A DNA stretch of 64,000 nt, taken from positions 5,520 through 69,519 of the forward strand of contig CAZDEE010000006.1 in NCBI GenBank assembly GCA_964504595.1, read 5' to 3'. A model generated the notes under the pieces. That model was given only the letters and a program-made list of their open reading frames with translations, searched no databases and was not told the DNA's origin. Below, piece after piece: positions 45,278-54,710 of this stretch; the first letter of the stretch is position 1; every line of letters starts with the position of its first letter. Origin of the DNA: CAG-826 sp964504595 (lineage in GTDB: Bacteria; Bacillota_I; Bacilli_A; RFN20; CAG-826). The translations under genes and the position numbers were made by a program.

Positions 45278-46279
45278 TTAAATTTTTCTTGTAGATTCTC
45301 CAATAATTATCTCGCCGCTTATTTCAATAAGTTGATGAGATTCTTTCTTTTCAATCAAGTCAATTAATGATTGAGCAAGCGCTAATCCTATCTTACTAGT
45401 ATTTTGTCTTGCAGTTGTTAAACGAGGTACAAAATAGGAAAAAGTATCTACTCCATCAAATCCAGTAACAGAAATATCTTCTGGACATCTTATACCAAAC
45501 TTTTTCAAAAGGGCAATTCCTCTTATTGCGGAATAATCATCTGGGAACATTATCGCAGTCGGTTTTTTCTCTCTACTAGCAATTTCTGTAATGATTTGTT
45601 CTAACCGAGTTGAATCAACATATTTTGATCTTATGAAATTTTTATCAGAAACTTTGATGCCTGCTTTATTTAAACAATCCGTAAAAGCGCCCATTCGAAC
45701 ATTTGTAACCCAGTTATCATCACCGATAATAAAAACGATATCCCTATGATTTAATTTTACAAGATGTTCCGTCAATAAATGCATCAAATGAAAATTATCA
45801 GAAAATACACCAGGCATTGAATTTCCAAAATAATCAAATCCAACACTTGGAATTTCACTAGCGATAACTTCCTTCATTTCTTTGTGCTTCATATTGCCTA
45901 ACAATAAAACGCCATCAACATTTCTTGAAACACAGTTTTGGTAAAAAGTACCATCTAGTTTTCCTACTGTTCTTGAAACAAACAATAAATCATATTTGTT
46001 TTTATTCATCTCTTTTTGAAATGCATCTAGAATTTCATTAAAAAATGAATGTTTAAATGGAGTAATACGACTACCAAAACAAGCTAAAATTCCAATAATA
46101 TTTGACTTACCTTTTGATAAGTAAGTCGCAGAGCTATTAGGAATGTATTGTAATTCACTCATCGCTTTTAAAACCTTTTCTTTTGTTTCAAGAGGAATAG
46201 ATGAATAATTATTTATAACTTTTGAAACTGTGGATGGAGAAACGCCACAGTACTTAGCAATATCATAAATAGTAACCAT
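45278..46279 (-). CDS. LacI-family regulator of the beta-glucan cluster
   Basis: 333 aa. Helix-turn-helix TIYDIAKYCGVSPSTVSKVI, hinge YIPNSSATYLSKGKSN, and a sensor domain ending EISGEIIIGESTRKI. It is the last gene of the operon that begins at 49430. The three GAAAYCGRTTTC palindromes in the cluster are the most likely targets, since the other LacI gene belongs to the fructan operon, whose operator has a different core. The effector is unknown; a beta-gluco-oligosaccharide is a guess. Confidence 0.85.
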   Translation of the reverse strand: MVTIYDIAKYCGVSPSTVSKVINNYSSIPLETKEKVLKAMSELQYIPNSSATYLSKGKSNIIGILACFGSRITPFKHSFFNEILDAFQKEMNKNKYDLLFVSRTVGKLDGTFYQNCVSRNVDGVLLLGNMKHKEMKEVIASEIPSVGFDYFGNSMPGVFSDNFHLMHLLTEHLVKLNHRDIVFIIGDDNWVTNVRMGAFTDCLNKAGIKVSDKNFIRSKYVDSTRLEQIITEIASREKKPTAIMFPDDYSAIRGIALLKKFGIRCPEDISVTGFDGVDTFSYFVPRLTTARQNTSKIGLALAQSLIDLIEKKESHQLIEISGEIIIGESTRKI

Positions 46280-46296
46280 ATTTATACCTCACTTTT

Positions 46297-47607
46297 TTAC
46301 TGTTTATATATTAAAGTAGCAACTGTTCCTTCTTTAAGAAATATTTCAAATATTTCATCATTAATTTCTATTTTGATATTCTTATCATTTTCTTGGTTAA
46401 AAACAATAATTATATATGTATTATTATCTAACTTTTTACAACTTGTTGCAAGTATAGATTCATCATAAACAATAGTTTTAACTCTAACATCACCTTTAGA
46501 AATAAAGGATGAAAAATGAGATATAATATAATAGCTTGGATTATAAACTAATTTATCTTCTTCTTTATTGTACATAATTGGGGCTTCACAATAGTTACCA
46601 ACATAATTTGGGCCACCTTTTTCATCTAACAACAAATTCCAATCGATAAAACAAGAAGAATAATTTTCTAAATCAAGAATGTAATTTTTTGCATATCTTA
46701 AGCCATTTGCAAAATTACCAATATTCTTTTCTGGATTATCTTTATCCATCAATAATAACTCAACGCAACCTTCGGTAAACATTAATACCTTATCTTTATA
46801 TAATTGATGAACTTTACTTAATTCTTGATTGCAATAATTATCATACCAATGATAAGCAATTCCATAAATATATGAACTGTTTTCTTTAGTGATAGTCTCC
46901 TTAATTCTATCAACAATAACATCCTTGTTATGATCCCAAATCAATATTTTAGTATCGAGGCCTTCTTGCTTAATTAAATGATATACTTTTTCTAATAATC
47001 TAGCTTCTTCTGGACCTTCATATATACACGAATCCCAAATTTGAACAGCTTGTGGTTCATTTTGTAAAGTCATATAATCAATATTAATGCCATTCTCTTT
47101 CATATTTTTTAAATATGTAAGTAAATAATGAGAATATAAATCATAACAATCATCTTTTAGCTTTCCACCATGTTGACGGCAATTATTTGTCTTATACTTT
47201 GCCGGTGGACTCCATGGTGAAGCAAAAACATTAATATCAGTTAAATTTTTAATTCTTTTCACTAAAGGAATAATTGATTTTAAATCATGTTCTAATGAAA
47301 AGTTTCCTTCTTCATCTAAATAATCATATGTTTCTTTAGCAAAATCACAAGAGCCAATAGAAAGACGAATAAAATTATAATTTAGACCTTCATTAGTAAA
47401 AACTTTCCTTATAAATTCACTTTTTTTATCTTCACTAAGTAATTCATAATTAAATGAAGCCGCATCAGTTAACGCACCTCCAAAACCTAAAATAGTTTGA
47501 TAATGCATGTTGCCATCAATTTTAATGTCTATGACATTTGAATTTGATTTTTTAATTTCTAATTCTTTTAAATAATTTCCTTCCGTTGAATAATATCCTT
47601 TAATCAT
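46297..47607 (-). CDS. cytoplasmic GH30 glucosidase/glucanase (beta-1,6-glucan type)
   Basis: 436 aa, no signal peptide. GH30 hallmarks: ILGFGGALTDAASFNYELLS near the N-terminus, NVFASPWSPPAKYKTNN, YMTLQNEPQAVQ (acid/base Glu) and LMFTEGCVELL (nucleophile Glu), then a C-terminal beta-domain with TYIIIVFNQE. Subfamily members act on beta-1,6-glucan, glucosylceramide or xylosides. The neighbouring beta-1,3-glucan genes favour gentiobiose-type beta-1,6 branches of laminarin. The stop of the upstream gene overlaps its ATG (ATGA). Confidence 0.85.
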   Translation of the reverse strand: MIKGYYSTEGNYLKELEIKKSNSNVIDIKIDGNMHYQTILGFGGALTDAASFNYELLSEDKKSEFIRKVFTNEGLNYNFIRLSIGSCDFAKETYDYLDEEGNFSLEHDLKSIIPLVKRIKNLTDINVFASPWSPPAKYKTNNCRQHGGKLKDDCYDLYSHYLLTYLKNMKENGINIDYMTLQNEPQAVQIWDSCIYEGPEEARLLEKVYHLIKQEGLDTKILIWDHNKDVIVDRIKETITKENSSYIYGIAYHWYDNYCNQELSKVHQLYKDKVLMFTEGCVELLLMDKDNPEKNIGNFANGLRYAKNYILDLENYSSCFIDWNLLLDEKGGPNYVGNYCEAPIMYNKEEDKLVYNPSYYIISHFSSFISKGDVRVKTIVYDESILATSCKKLDNNTYIIIVFNQENDKNIKIEINDEIFEIFLKEGTVATLIYKQ

Positions 47608-48380
47608 TTTTGTAATCCCCTTCTTATTAATTCTTTATACATCTTATTTATGGTTTCATCATATATTGAATTTGTATATAAGTTTATAATCAATAACGAA
47701 AATGATAAATATCCAAAAATCATAGCGATTATAGTAATTGTTAATACAATATCATTTTGAACAAACTCAATAATCATAAAAGGCAAAAATGTCACAATAA
47801 AAACTAAAATATTTTTTAAAAATGTACCGATTAAAAACTTAACTGCATTAACAAATAATTGTTTAAATGTTGCTTTATACAATATTGCTTGTGTTTGCAT
47901 AAACAAACTAATAATAACTATTATCGCATAAATAACATAGTATATTCCCATTAAAACAATTGGAAATTCACTTCCTTCTGTATAGGTATTTACCATCAAC
48001 GCAGAATTGATTTTAAGTAAAGCATAAAATAAACCAAGAAAAAAATAAATTGCTAAAAACGATTTATAATTTTGCCTTATTCCATAAAAGAAATCTCGAC
48101 GAACCGAAGCTCCTTCGCCAAAAGTTAAACGTTTAAAGAAATACATTGCGCCAGATACACCAAGTCCAAAAATCATAAAGAAAATAATTTTCACAAAATA
48201 AACAAATACATAATTGTATATATTTGATTCACTTAAAAAAGTATCTTGAACAAAAATATTAAACAAATAATTAGGTATTAAAAATAGTCCTAAACATAAT
48301 GAACATAGAACTAAATCTAGCCATCGATATTTAAGGATTTCTTTAAATAATTCAAAACGATTTCTTGCAAGATTTTCCAT
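47604..48380 (-). CDS. YesL/DUF624-like membrane protein, beta-glucan cluster
   Basis: 258 aa with about five to six hydrophobic helices. The pattern and the FFKRLTFGEGASVRRDFFYG loop parallel VKKLCWNEGIFLFSDFIKG in the fructan-cluster homologue at 11168-12055, where both precede a KVSL/KSFL helix. It overlaps the next gene by 4 nt (ATGA). Role unknown; both glycan operons keep one copy. Confidence 0.6.
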   Translation of the reverse strand: MENLARNRFELFKEILKYRWLDLVLCSLCLGLFLIPNYLFNIFVQDTFLSESNIYNYVFVYFVKIIFFMIFGLGVSGAMYFFKRLTFGEGASVRRDFFYGIRQNYKSFLAIYFFLGLFYALLKINSALMVNTYTEGSEFPIVLMGIYYVIYAIIVIISLFMQTQAILYKATFKQLFVNAVKFLIGTFLKNILVFIVTFLPFMIIEFVQNDIVLTITIIAMIFGYLSFSLLIINLYTNSIYDETINKMYKELIRRGLQK

Positions 48381-48979
48381 TATAGTTCTCCTTTCAATAA
48401 TTTATTTAAAATTTTATATCCTATCGCATTTTCATTTTCAAAATGAACTGATTTTTTATTAATTAAAACATATGAATCTTTATTAATTTTTCCTTCAAAA
48501 TTAAAATATTTGTCAAATAAACTATTTTCTTTATTGTTGAAATCAAAAACTTTTATTCCATATGCACAATTTTCATAATTATAAGTTTGATAATTTTCAC
48601 TATAAGTATTATTTAAAAGTAAAAATCTATCACCTATGAATTCCTTCATTTCCAATAAGTCAGTTTCATAAAGTACAATCAAGTCGCTCTTTTCACCAAA
48701 ATTTGCATAATAAGAAGCTATATTTTCATCTTCGTATGAAAAATTATAAATATTTACTTCTTTAATATCCGTTTCTTGGCATTCATTCAAAATTCTATTT
48801 TGAAGTTCTTGATCTTTAACTCCATAAGAAGTAACAAAAATAGAAAATAATTCTTCTTTTTTATATTCCGTCTTATAAGATACTAAATAATAGGATAAAG
48901 CATAAGATAGAACAAAAACTAACAAAACAATATACCAGGAATAAGTAAGATAATCCTTAAAACTATTTGTTTTTTTCAT
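48380..48979 (-). CDS. unknown protein with one N-terminal transmembrane helix
   Basis: 199 aa. One hydrophobic segment at ~14-32, then an extracytoplasmic domain rich in Asp, Glu, Asn and Tyr (for example YGVKDQELQNRILNECQETD and LYETDLLEMKEFIGDRFLLL). The latter phrases faintly resemble solute-binding proteins, but no family is recognised. It shares one base with the next gene (TAATG) and overlaps the previous one by 17 nt, so it is an integral part of the GH30-lacI operon. Confidence 0.55.
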   Translation of the reverse strand: MKKTNSFKDYLTYSWYIVLLVFVLSYALSYYLVSYKTEYKKEELFSIFVTSYGVKDQELQNRILNECQETDIKEVNIYNFSYEDENIASYYANFGEKSDLIVLYETDLLEMKEFIGDRFLLLNNTYSENYQTYNYENCAYGIKVFDFNNKENSLFDKYFNFEGKINKDSYVLINKKSVHFENENAIGYKILNKLLKGEL

Positions 48980-49430
48980 ATCTTACCACCACACCTTTAA
49001 AAATAAATAATACATATCCACTTTCAACATCTAAAACATGTTCTCTATGCACTAAAACACGAAAAGATTTTCCTTCACTATCTTCAACTCGATAAGCATG
49101 AAAAGCAACATTTAAAAATGTCTCTTGATTTAAATCTTCTTTAACAACTACTTGAACTTGCTTTTTATTTTCTAATAATAATAATTGATATAACATAATT
49201 TCACTTCTATTTTTTTTAATTCGATCGAAATTATAAATCATAAAATTAATCAATAAAGCGAAAATAAAGGCAAAAATAAAAATACATAATTGTTTATATT
49301 CACGAGATGAAAAAACAAATAATAAAACTATACTTAAAACAAAGGCTAAAAAAGAAGAAACAAAAAATAAAAGCAATTTTTTATTATTTTTTTTGATCCT
49401 TTCAATAACTTCTTGATTAATTAATTCCAT
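48963..49430 (-). CDS. unknown small membrane protein, first gene of the GH30-lacI operon
   Basis: 155 aa. Two helices at ~18-40 and ~47-68, then a cytoplasmic or surface domain with KKQVQVVVKEDLNQETFLNV and VLVHREHVLDVESGYVLFIF. No family is recognised. The start at 49430 follows GAGGAAAG. Its end overlaps the next gene by 17 nt. Promoter: see the site at 49459-49501. Confidence 0.5.
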   Translation of the reverse strand: MELINQEVIERIKKNNKKLLLFFVSSFLAFVLSIVLLFVFSSREYKQLCIFIFAFIFALLINFMIYNFDRIKKNRSEIMLYQLLLLENKKQVQVVVKEDLNQETFLNVAFHAYRVEDSEGKSFRVLVHREHVLDVESGYVLFIFKGVVVRYEKNK

Positions 49431-49458
49431 AGTCTTTCCTCATCAATATATATTATTT

Positions 49459-49501
49459 ATTATAGCGGCGGCGAAAAAAAAGGCAACTTTTATAAATTGC
49501 C
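49459..49501 (-). promoter_or_regulatory. queH terminator overlapping the GH30 operon promoter
   Basis: On the minus strand GGCAA/TTGCC (49501-49497 and 49486-49482), which includes the queH stop codon, is followed by eight T: a terminator. The second arm also supplies TTGCCT, a -35-like box 16 nt from TATAAT (49464-49459). Termination of the queuosine operon and initiation of the GH30 operon therefore share sequence. Confidence 0.65.
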
Positions 49502-50137
49502 AATTCTTTTCAAATATTCAAAATATGAATAGCGACATCCGCAATAATGTTGTCTATAAAGTCCATATTTATTGCTAATTTGCCTGCCGAATTCCGCACC
49601 TTGCTTCTTTTTAAAATCAGATACAAAGTAACGACATCCGTGATATTTTTCTTGAAGTTCTAATCCGATTTCATTAAGTTTTAAAGAATTTTTTTGACTT
49701 GAAACAGTCATAACTGTTGTTACATAATCGAATTGATGGTCGTTAGCGAAGATATATGCTTCTTCTAATCTTAACCGATAGCAAAGAAAGCATCTTTCTC
49801 CACCTTCTCTTGCATCTTTATAGACTTCTAATTTTTTAGCATAACTTTCTTCATCATATTCAGGAATAATATATTTTACCTCGTATCCGTAGTCTTTATT
49901 AAATTGATTAACAAATTTTTTCATTTCTTCTAAACGTCGATAATATTCCTCACTTGGATAAATATTTGAATTATTATAATAAATTGTAATATCAAAATAA
50001 GGACAAAGAAAAGTTAAAGGAAAAGAGGAACATGGTCCACAACATACATGAAGCAATAATTTAGGTTTATCTTGAAAATTAAGTTTGATATTTTCAATCT
50101 CTTCAAGAGATAAATTATAATAATGTAGTTTATCCAT
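49490..50137 (-). CDS. queH: epoxyqueuosine reductase QueH
   Basis: QueH (formerly DUF208) reduces epoxyqueuosine to queuosine in tRNA, the last step of the pathway; it replaces QueG in many anaerobes. 215 aa. Cysteine motifs: LLHVCCGPCSS near residue 28, GERCFLCYRLR near 115 and YCGCRYS near the C-terminus. The ATG at 50137 (MDKLHYYNLSLEEIEN) overlaps the end of queA by 8 nt. It completes a tgt-queA-queH operon. Confidence 0.88.
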   Translation of the reverse strand: MDKLHYYNLSLEEIENIKLNFQDKPKLLLHVCCGPCSSFPLTFLCPYFDITIYYNNSNIYPSEEYYRRLEEMKKFVNQFNKDYGYEVKYIIPEYDEESYAKKLEVYKDAREGGERCFLCYRLRLEEAYIFANDHQFDYVTTVMTVSSQKNSLKLNEIGLELQEKYHGCRYFVSDFKKKQGAEFGRQISNKYGLYRQHYCGCRYSYFEYLKRIGNL

Positions 50138-51158
50138 AAATAAACATCGAATCTCCAAATGAAAAGAAACGATACTTTTCTTCAATTGCGTGACGATAAG
50201 CTTCCATTATAAAATCTTTCCCCGCAAGTGCGGAAACAAGCATAATTAAAGTGGATTTAGGAAGATGGAAATTAGTAATTAAACCATCAATCGCTAAAAA
50301 TTTATATCCAGGATAAATAAAAATATCTGTTTCTGAAGAACACTCTTTAAATGTTCCGTATTTTTGCATAACTGATTCAAGCACTCTAGTAGAAGTTGTT
50401 CCGACTGAAATAATTCTTCTTCCTTCTGATTTAGCTTTATTTAATATTTCTGCAGCTTCTTTACTCATAAAATATGTTTCTGTATGCATTTTATGATCTA
50501 AAATATTGTCAACTTTAACTGGTCTAAAAGTACCTAATCCAATATGAAGAGTGACATCAACTATAATGATTCCTTTTTCAATTAATTTTTGATTCAATTC
50601 TTCTGTAAAATGAAATCCTGCGGTTGGAGCCGCTGCACTTCCTTCATATTTTGCATATACTGTTTGATAACGAGAATTATCATCGCATTGCTTTTTAATA
50701 TACGGTGGTAAAGGCATCTTTCCTAAAAGATCTAATATTTCATAAAAAACACCTTTATAGTGCATTTTAAAATGACGAATACCTTCATCAAAAACTCCTA
50801 TACATTCAGCAATTAATTCTCCATTTCCAAAAATAATATTAGTTCCTAACTTAATAGTTTTAGCATTTCCGGTTAAACATTCCCAAACATCATTTTCAAG
50901 TTGCTTTAACAAAAGCACTTCAACTTTTGCGCCTGTAAACTCTTTAATTCCAAATAATCTTGCGGGAATTACTTTAGTATTATTTCTAACTAAAACATCA
51001 CCAGGTTTTAAATAATCGATAATTTCATAAAAATGATGGTCCTCATATTGCTTAGTAGTATAGTTAACTGTTAAAAGACGCGAATGATCCCTTTGTAAAC
51101 TTGGTGATTGCGCGATTAATTCTTCAGGTAAATCAAAATCAAATTCCCTTATATCCAT
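50130..51158 (-). CDS. queA: S-adenosylmethionine:tRNA ribosyltransferase-isomerase QueA
   Basis: QueA transfers and rearranges the ribosyl part of SAM onto preQ1 in tRNA, forming epoxyqueuosine. 342 aa, normal length. The start MDIREFDFDLPEELIAQSPS, PPYIKKQ, AAPTAGFHFTEEL, HIGLGTFRPVKVDNILDHKM and FHLPKSTLIMLVSALAG are family hallmarks. The ATG at 51158 was chosen over upstream codons; AGAGGT lies in the end of tgt. Confidence 0.95.
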   Translation of the reverse strand: MDIREFDFDLPEELIAQSPSLQRDHSRLLTVNYTTKQYEDHHFYEIIDYLKPGDVLVRNNTKVIPARLFGIKEFTGAKVEVLLLKQLENDVWECLTGNAKTIKLGTNIIFGNGELIAECIGVFDEGIRHFKMHYKGVFYEILDLLGKMPLPPYIKKQCDDNSRYQTVYAKYEGSAAAPTAGFHFTEELNQKLIEKGIIIVDVTLHIGLGTFRPVKVDNILDHKMHTETYFMSKEAAEILNKAKSEGRRIISVGTTSTRVLESVMQKYGTFKECSSETDIFIYPGYKFLAIDGLITNFHLPKSTLIMLVSALAGKDFIMEAYRHAIEEKYRFFSFGDSMFIYG

Positions 51159-51159
51159 A

Positions 51160-52284
51160 TTAAAAACCTCTCTTATCACCAAATTTAGCAAGAAATTCTT
51201 CTTTAAAATCACCAAATCTATCTTCTTGAATTGCCTTTCTTGCTTCTTCCATCATTTTAATTAAAAAGCGAATGTTATGTAATGATAATAACCTTTTACC
51301 AAAGGTTTCATCACATTTATATAAATGTCTTAAATACGCTTTTGTATAATTTTTGCATGTATAACAATCGCATTCTGCATCTAATGGAGTAAAATCTTCC
51401 TCATATTTTTGATCACGAATATTCACTCTTCCTGTACTGGTCATTAATGCTCCATGACGCGCGATACGAGTAGGTAAAACGCAATCAAACATATCAACGC
51501 CCATGGCAATTCCTTCTAAAATATAATCGATAGATCCAACTCCCATTAAATATCGTGGCTTATCTTGTGGAAGGTAAGGAACAGTATCCCTAACCATTTT
51601 AAACATGACCTCTTTTGGTTCCCCAATTGATGTTCCACCGATTGAGTATCCTGGAAAATCCATTTTTGCTAATTCCTCAGCACAATATTTTCTTAAAGAA
51701 GCAAATTCTCCACCTTGAACAATACCAAATAGTGCTTGATCTTTTCTTTTGTGCGCGTCCTTCCCACGTTTAGCCCATCTTAAGGTTCTTTCAACACTAT
51801 TCTTCATATATTCATAAGTAACTGGATATGGAGCGCATTCATCAAAAGACATAATAATATCCGCGCCTAATTTTTCTTCAATGCCAATTGCTATTTCTGG
51901 AGAAAAGAATAATTTACTTCCATTTAAATGATTTTTAAAAGTAACTCCTTCTTCAGTAATTTCTCTATTTTCCGATAATGAAAACACTTGAAATCCGCCT
52001 GAGTCAGTTAAAATTGGTCCATTATAATTCATAAATTTATGTAATCCGCCTGCTTTTTGAACCAAATCCGCGCCTGGTCTTAATGAAAGATGATATGTAT
52101 TAGCTAAAATTACTCCCGAACCACATTCTTTTAATTCTTCAGGCGATAAAGTTTTAACTGTTGCTAGTGTTCCTACAGGCATAAACATAGGTACTTCAAC
52201 ATCACCATGAGGAGTATGTAAAATGCCATATCTTGCTCCTGTTTGCTTACATATATGTTTTATTTCTAAATAAAAATTTTCCAT
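51160..52284 (-). CDS. tgt: tRNA-guanine transglycosylase Tgt
   Basis: Exchanges guanine 34 for preQ1 in GUN anticodons. 374 aa. Substrate pocket DSGGFQVFSL, MSFDECAPYP, GIVQGG, catalytic DCVLPTRIARHG with the nucleophilic Asp, and the zinc site CDCYTC...H. An ATG at 52284 is preferred (AGGGTG 6 nt upstream); a GTG at 52293 would be too close to that site. A TATAAT box at 52319-52314 probably drives the operon. Confidence 0.95.
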   Translation of the reverse strand: MENFYLEIKHICKQTGARYGILHTPHGDVEVPMFMPVGTLATVKTLSPEELKECGSGVILANTYHLSLRPGADLVQKAGGLHKFMNYNGPILTDSGGFQVFSLSENREITEEGVTFKNHLNGSKLFFSPEIAIGIEEKLGADIIMSFDECAPYPVTYEYMKNSVERTLRWAKRGKDAHKRKDQALFGIVQGGEFASLRKYCAEELAKMDFPGYSIGGTSIGEPKEVMFKMVRDTVPYLPQDKPRYLMGVGSIDYILEGIAMGVDMFDCVLPTRIARHGALMTSTGRVNIRDQKYEEDFTPLDAECDCYTCKNYTKAYLRHLYKCDETFGKRLLSLHNIRFLIKMMEEARKAIQEDRFGDFKEEFLAKFGDKRGF

Positions 52285-52328
52285 TTCTAACACCCTTTCT
52301 TAAGACAACGTCTATTATAACACATTAA

Positions 52329-52349
52329 AAAGGTTCATAAAGAACCTTT
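52329..52349 (-). terminator. weak terminator after the polysaccharide polymerase gene
   Basis: AAAGGTTC/GAACCTTT forms a perfect 8-bp stem with a 5-nt loop. On the minus strand the T-run after it is short (TTTTTAAT counting the stem end), so efficiency is uncertain. Confidence 0.6.
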
Positions 52350-52376
52350 AATAATTTATACACTTTTAAACACCAA

Positions 52377-53648
52377 TTAAATTGCTTCATCAAAACTTCT
52401 TTCATTGCTTGTCCTTGCATTGACCGCGGCCATATATCCAATAAGTAATAAAACAATTAACATTGTTGGATCTAAATAAAGAGGAAGAGAATCATCGTAT
52501 TCTATAAAAACATTTTGTCCATAATTTAAATTCACATAAACAAAATAATGAACTATATAAGACAGAATCAGATTCTTTTTTAAAGAAGATTGATTTGAAT
52601 TCTTATAATATTTATATATTACTGAAATAGCAATTATCGTCATTCCTAATAAAACAAGGAATGCTGGTATCCCGTTTTGATATAAGGCATCTAAATAAAT
52701 ATTTCTAGTATTACTAGTTTCATTTAATATTTCTTCAGGTTGACCTCCTAAAGGATATTTAAAAACATTCTTTATAACATTTAAGCCCACTTTTACACGT
52801 GCTATATCTTGACCTTTTAAAACTACTACTAATAATACTAAACCTAAAACTAAACCAATTCCTACATAAATATACATTCTCTTCTTTTTATCTTTAGGAA
52901 AATTAATAATTAACATCGTAATTAAAATTGAAAAGACAGTAACAGCAATTCCTAAAATATAAGGAATAATTAATAATCCTACAATTCCTAAAACTCCAGA
53001 AGCTAAGGCGACTTTCTTTAATTTCATTTCATTTTCATCAACATTTTTATGTGTCCATAACACCATAAACCCAGAAGATAATAAAGATAGTTCATAACCA
53101 AAAAAAGCCATATATACGCGCGATTCTTTTAAAAATGGATTAATACCTATAATCCACATTTTCGAAGAAAGCTTTACAGAACCAATATTTTCTTTAAGCG
53201 CATATAAAAATTTATAGGCAAATAAAGTTGAAAACAAAGACACTATTCCAAAGACAAATAATGATGCAAAGATAGTAATCAATATTTTTCCAACATCATT
53301 CTTTTCATCTATACCAATTAAATATCCTATTACCGCGACGACAAAAAAACTAATTACGACTGGTATAATATCAAGAATGTTAATAATATTACTAGATGTA
53401 AAATGCAAAATCATATTTGGTAATACAGAAACGCCATAAAGCAGAGAAATGACTAGAAATATCAATGATGTTTTAGTTAATTTTTTTATATCTTTAAAAT
53501 ATAAACCAATACCCGCGAGCATTAATAGAAGACCAATTATACGAATAATTGTATTATACGCAAAGAAATTAATATTTAAAGCGACAATAAATTCTAAAAC
53601 AAATATCATGAATAATGATTTTATTGTGCTTTTATTAAGATTATTCAT
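52377..53648 (-). CDS. O-antigen ligase/polymerase-like (Wzy-type) membrane protein
   Basis: 423 aa, about ten to twelve hydrophobic helices with a large loop near residues 270-310 (GGQPEEILNETSNTRNIYLD) before a C-terminal helix group, the plan of Wzy/WaaL proteins. It presumably polymerises or ligates a cell-surface polysaccharide. It follows the glycosyltransferase gene by 15 nt. Sequence in this family is poorly conserved, so the specific substrate cannot be read. Confidence 0.65.
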   Translation of the reverse strand: MNNLNKSTIKSLFMIFVLEFIVALNINFFAYNTIIRIIGLLLMLAGIGLYFKDIKKLTKTSLIFLVISLLYGVSVLPNMILHFTSSNIINILDIIPVVISFFVVAVIGYLIGIDEKNDVGKILITIFASLFVFGIVSLFSTLFAYKFLYALKENIGSVKLSSKMWIIGINPFLKESRVYMAFFGYELSLLSSGFMVLWTHKNVDENEMKLKKVALASGVLGIVGLLIIPYILGIAVTVFSILITMLIINFPKDKKKRMYIYVGIGLVLGLVLLVVVLKGQDIARVKVGLNVIKNVFKYPLGGQPEEILNETSNTRNIYLDALYQNGIPAFLVLLGMTIIAISVIYKYYKNSNQSSLKKNLILSYIVHYFVYVNLNYGQNVFIEYDDSLPLYLDPTMLIVLLLIGYMAAVNARTSNERSFDEAI

Positions 53649-53663
53649 ACAGGATCCTCCTTT

Positions 53664-54593
53664 TTACCAATAACAGCCGTTTTCAACTTTTTGATATCCT
53701 TCCGGCTTACTTGTTGGTCTAATCCAATATTCATTAATGTATTTTGAAACATGTTCGCGTTTTTCCCATCTTTTACCGATTATACCAAATAGCGTTTGCG
53801 TTGCCCCGCCGGTTTGTATTGCTTGCTTACCAATTTTTGAAATATATGAACATAATAAACTTCCATACGCGCCAGCGCCAACTAAAGCTATATCAAAATC
53901 AATTTCATCAATTTTAGATTTCATATAATCTAACGCTTCTTTAAAATTATTAAATCGACTATCTTCTTGATCAGCAATTGTTTGAACCGCCTCTAATATT
54001 AACAAGTTAAAATCCGGCACAATATTATCATAAAATAATTTTTCCTTTATTTTATATTGCTTTTCAATATCTTTCACAAATGGAGAAATGACTAACACCT
54101 TTTTATTCTTTAACGCTTGTATCCAATCACCTCTAAGAGGTTCAAACGCTTCATACTGCGCAACATCTAATAAAGAACAGTACTTTTTATAAAAATAGTC
54201 TTCCATATGGATACCTGATATTCCTAAAATTGTACAAGAAGAAAAAGCTTCTAGGGCTTCTTTACTATATAAAGATAATATTTCTTTATTAACCGGGAAA
54301 ACCCCAGCACCATTTTTAATACTATATCTTACACTTGGTTTATAGTCTTTTTTAAAACCTAAACAAATTTTTTCATAATTATTAATGCAAGATAATTCAA
54401 CCGCGCCAAAACGAATTGCAGCAAATGGTTTTCCACTTTCTATCCGCTTTTTTAATAAATCATTACTATATTTTAAAGTAATATTTTTCTTACCTAAAAA
54501 TCTAGAGGTATTCTTTTTCTTCTTAAAAAGTTTCCACATCAAAACAAACCAACTATTTTTTAGAAAATATTTAAAATATGTTAGTTTTCCCAT
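53664..54593 (-). CDS. GT-D fold glycosyltransferase (DUF1792)
   Basis: 309 aa. Matches the GT-D/DUF1792 group first described in streptococcal serine-rich-protein glycosylation: KPFAAIRFGAVELSCINNYE near residue 55, LRGDWIQALKNKKVLVISPF, and the C-terminal IALVGAGAYGSLLCSYISKI with GGATQTLFGIIGKRW. Probably adds a sugar to a surface polysaccharide together with the polymerase downstream. A TATAAT-like -10 (AGTATAATAAAT on the minus strand) precedes the gene; the -35 is weak. Confidence 0.78.
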   Translation of the reverse strand: MGKLTYFKYFLKNSWFVLMWKLFKKKKNTSRFLGKKNITLKYSNDLLKKRIESGKPFAAIRFGAVELSCINNYEKICLGFKKDYKPSVRYSIKNGAGVFPVNKEILSLYSKEALEAFSSCTILGISGIHMEDYFYKKYCSLLDVAQYEAFEPLRGDWIQALKNKKVLVISPFVKDIEKQYKIKEKLFYDNIVPDFNLLILEAVQTIADQEDSRFNNFKEALDYMKSKIDEIDFDIALVGAGAYGSLLCSYISKIGKQAIQTGGATQTLFGIIGKRWEKREHVSKYINEYWIRPTSKPEGYQKVENGCYW

Positions 54594-54710
54594 AAGCTTT
54601 CCCCTTTATTTATTATACTTATTTAGTTATATAAATTAAAGCGATTATTTTTTAGTTTATAATTACTAACATTTTATAACTTGACCTTAATTAATTGAGC
54701 AACTCTATAA

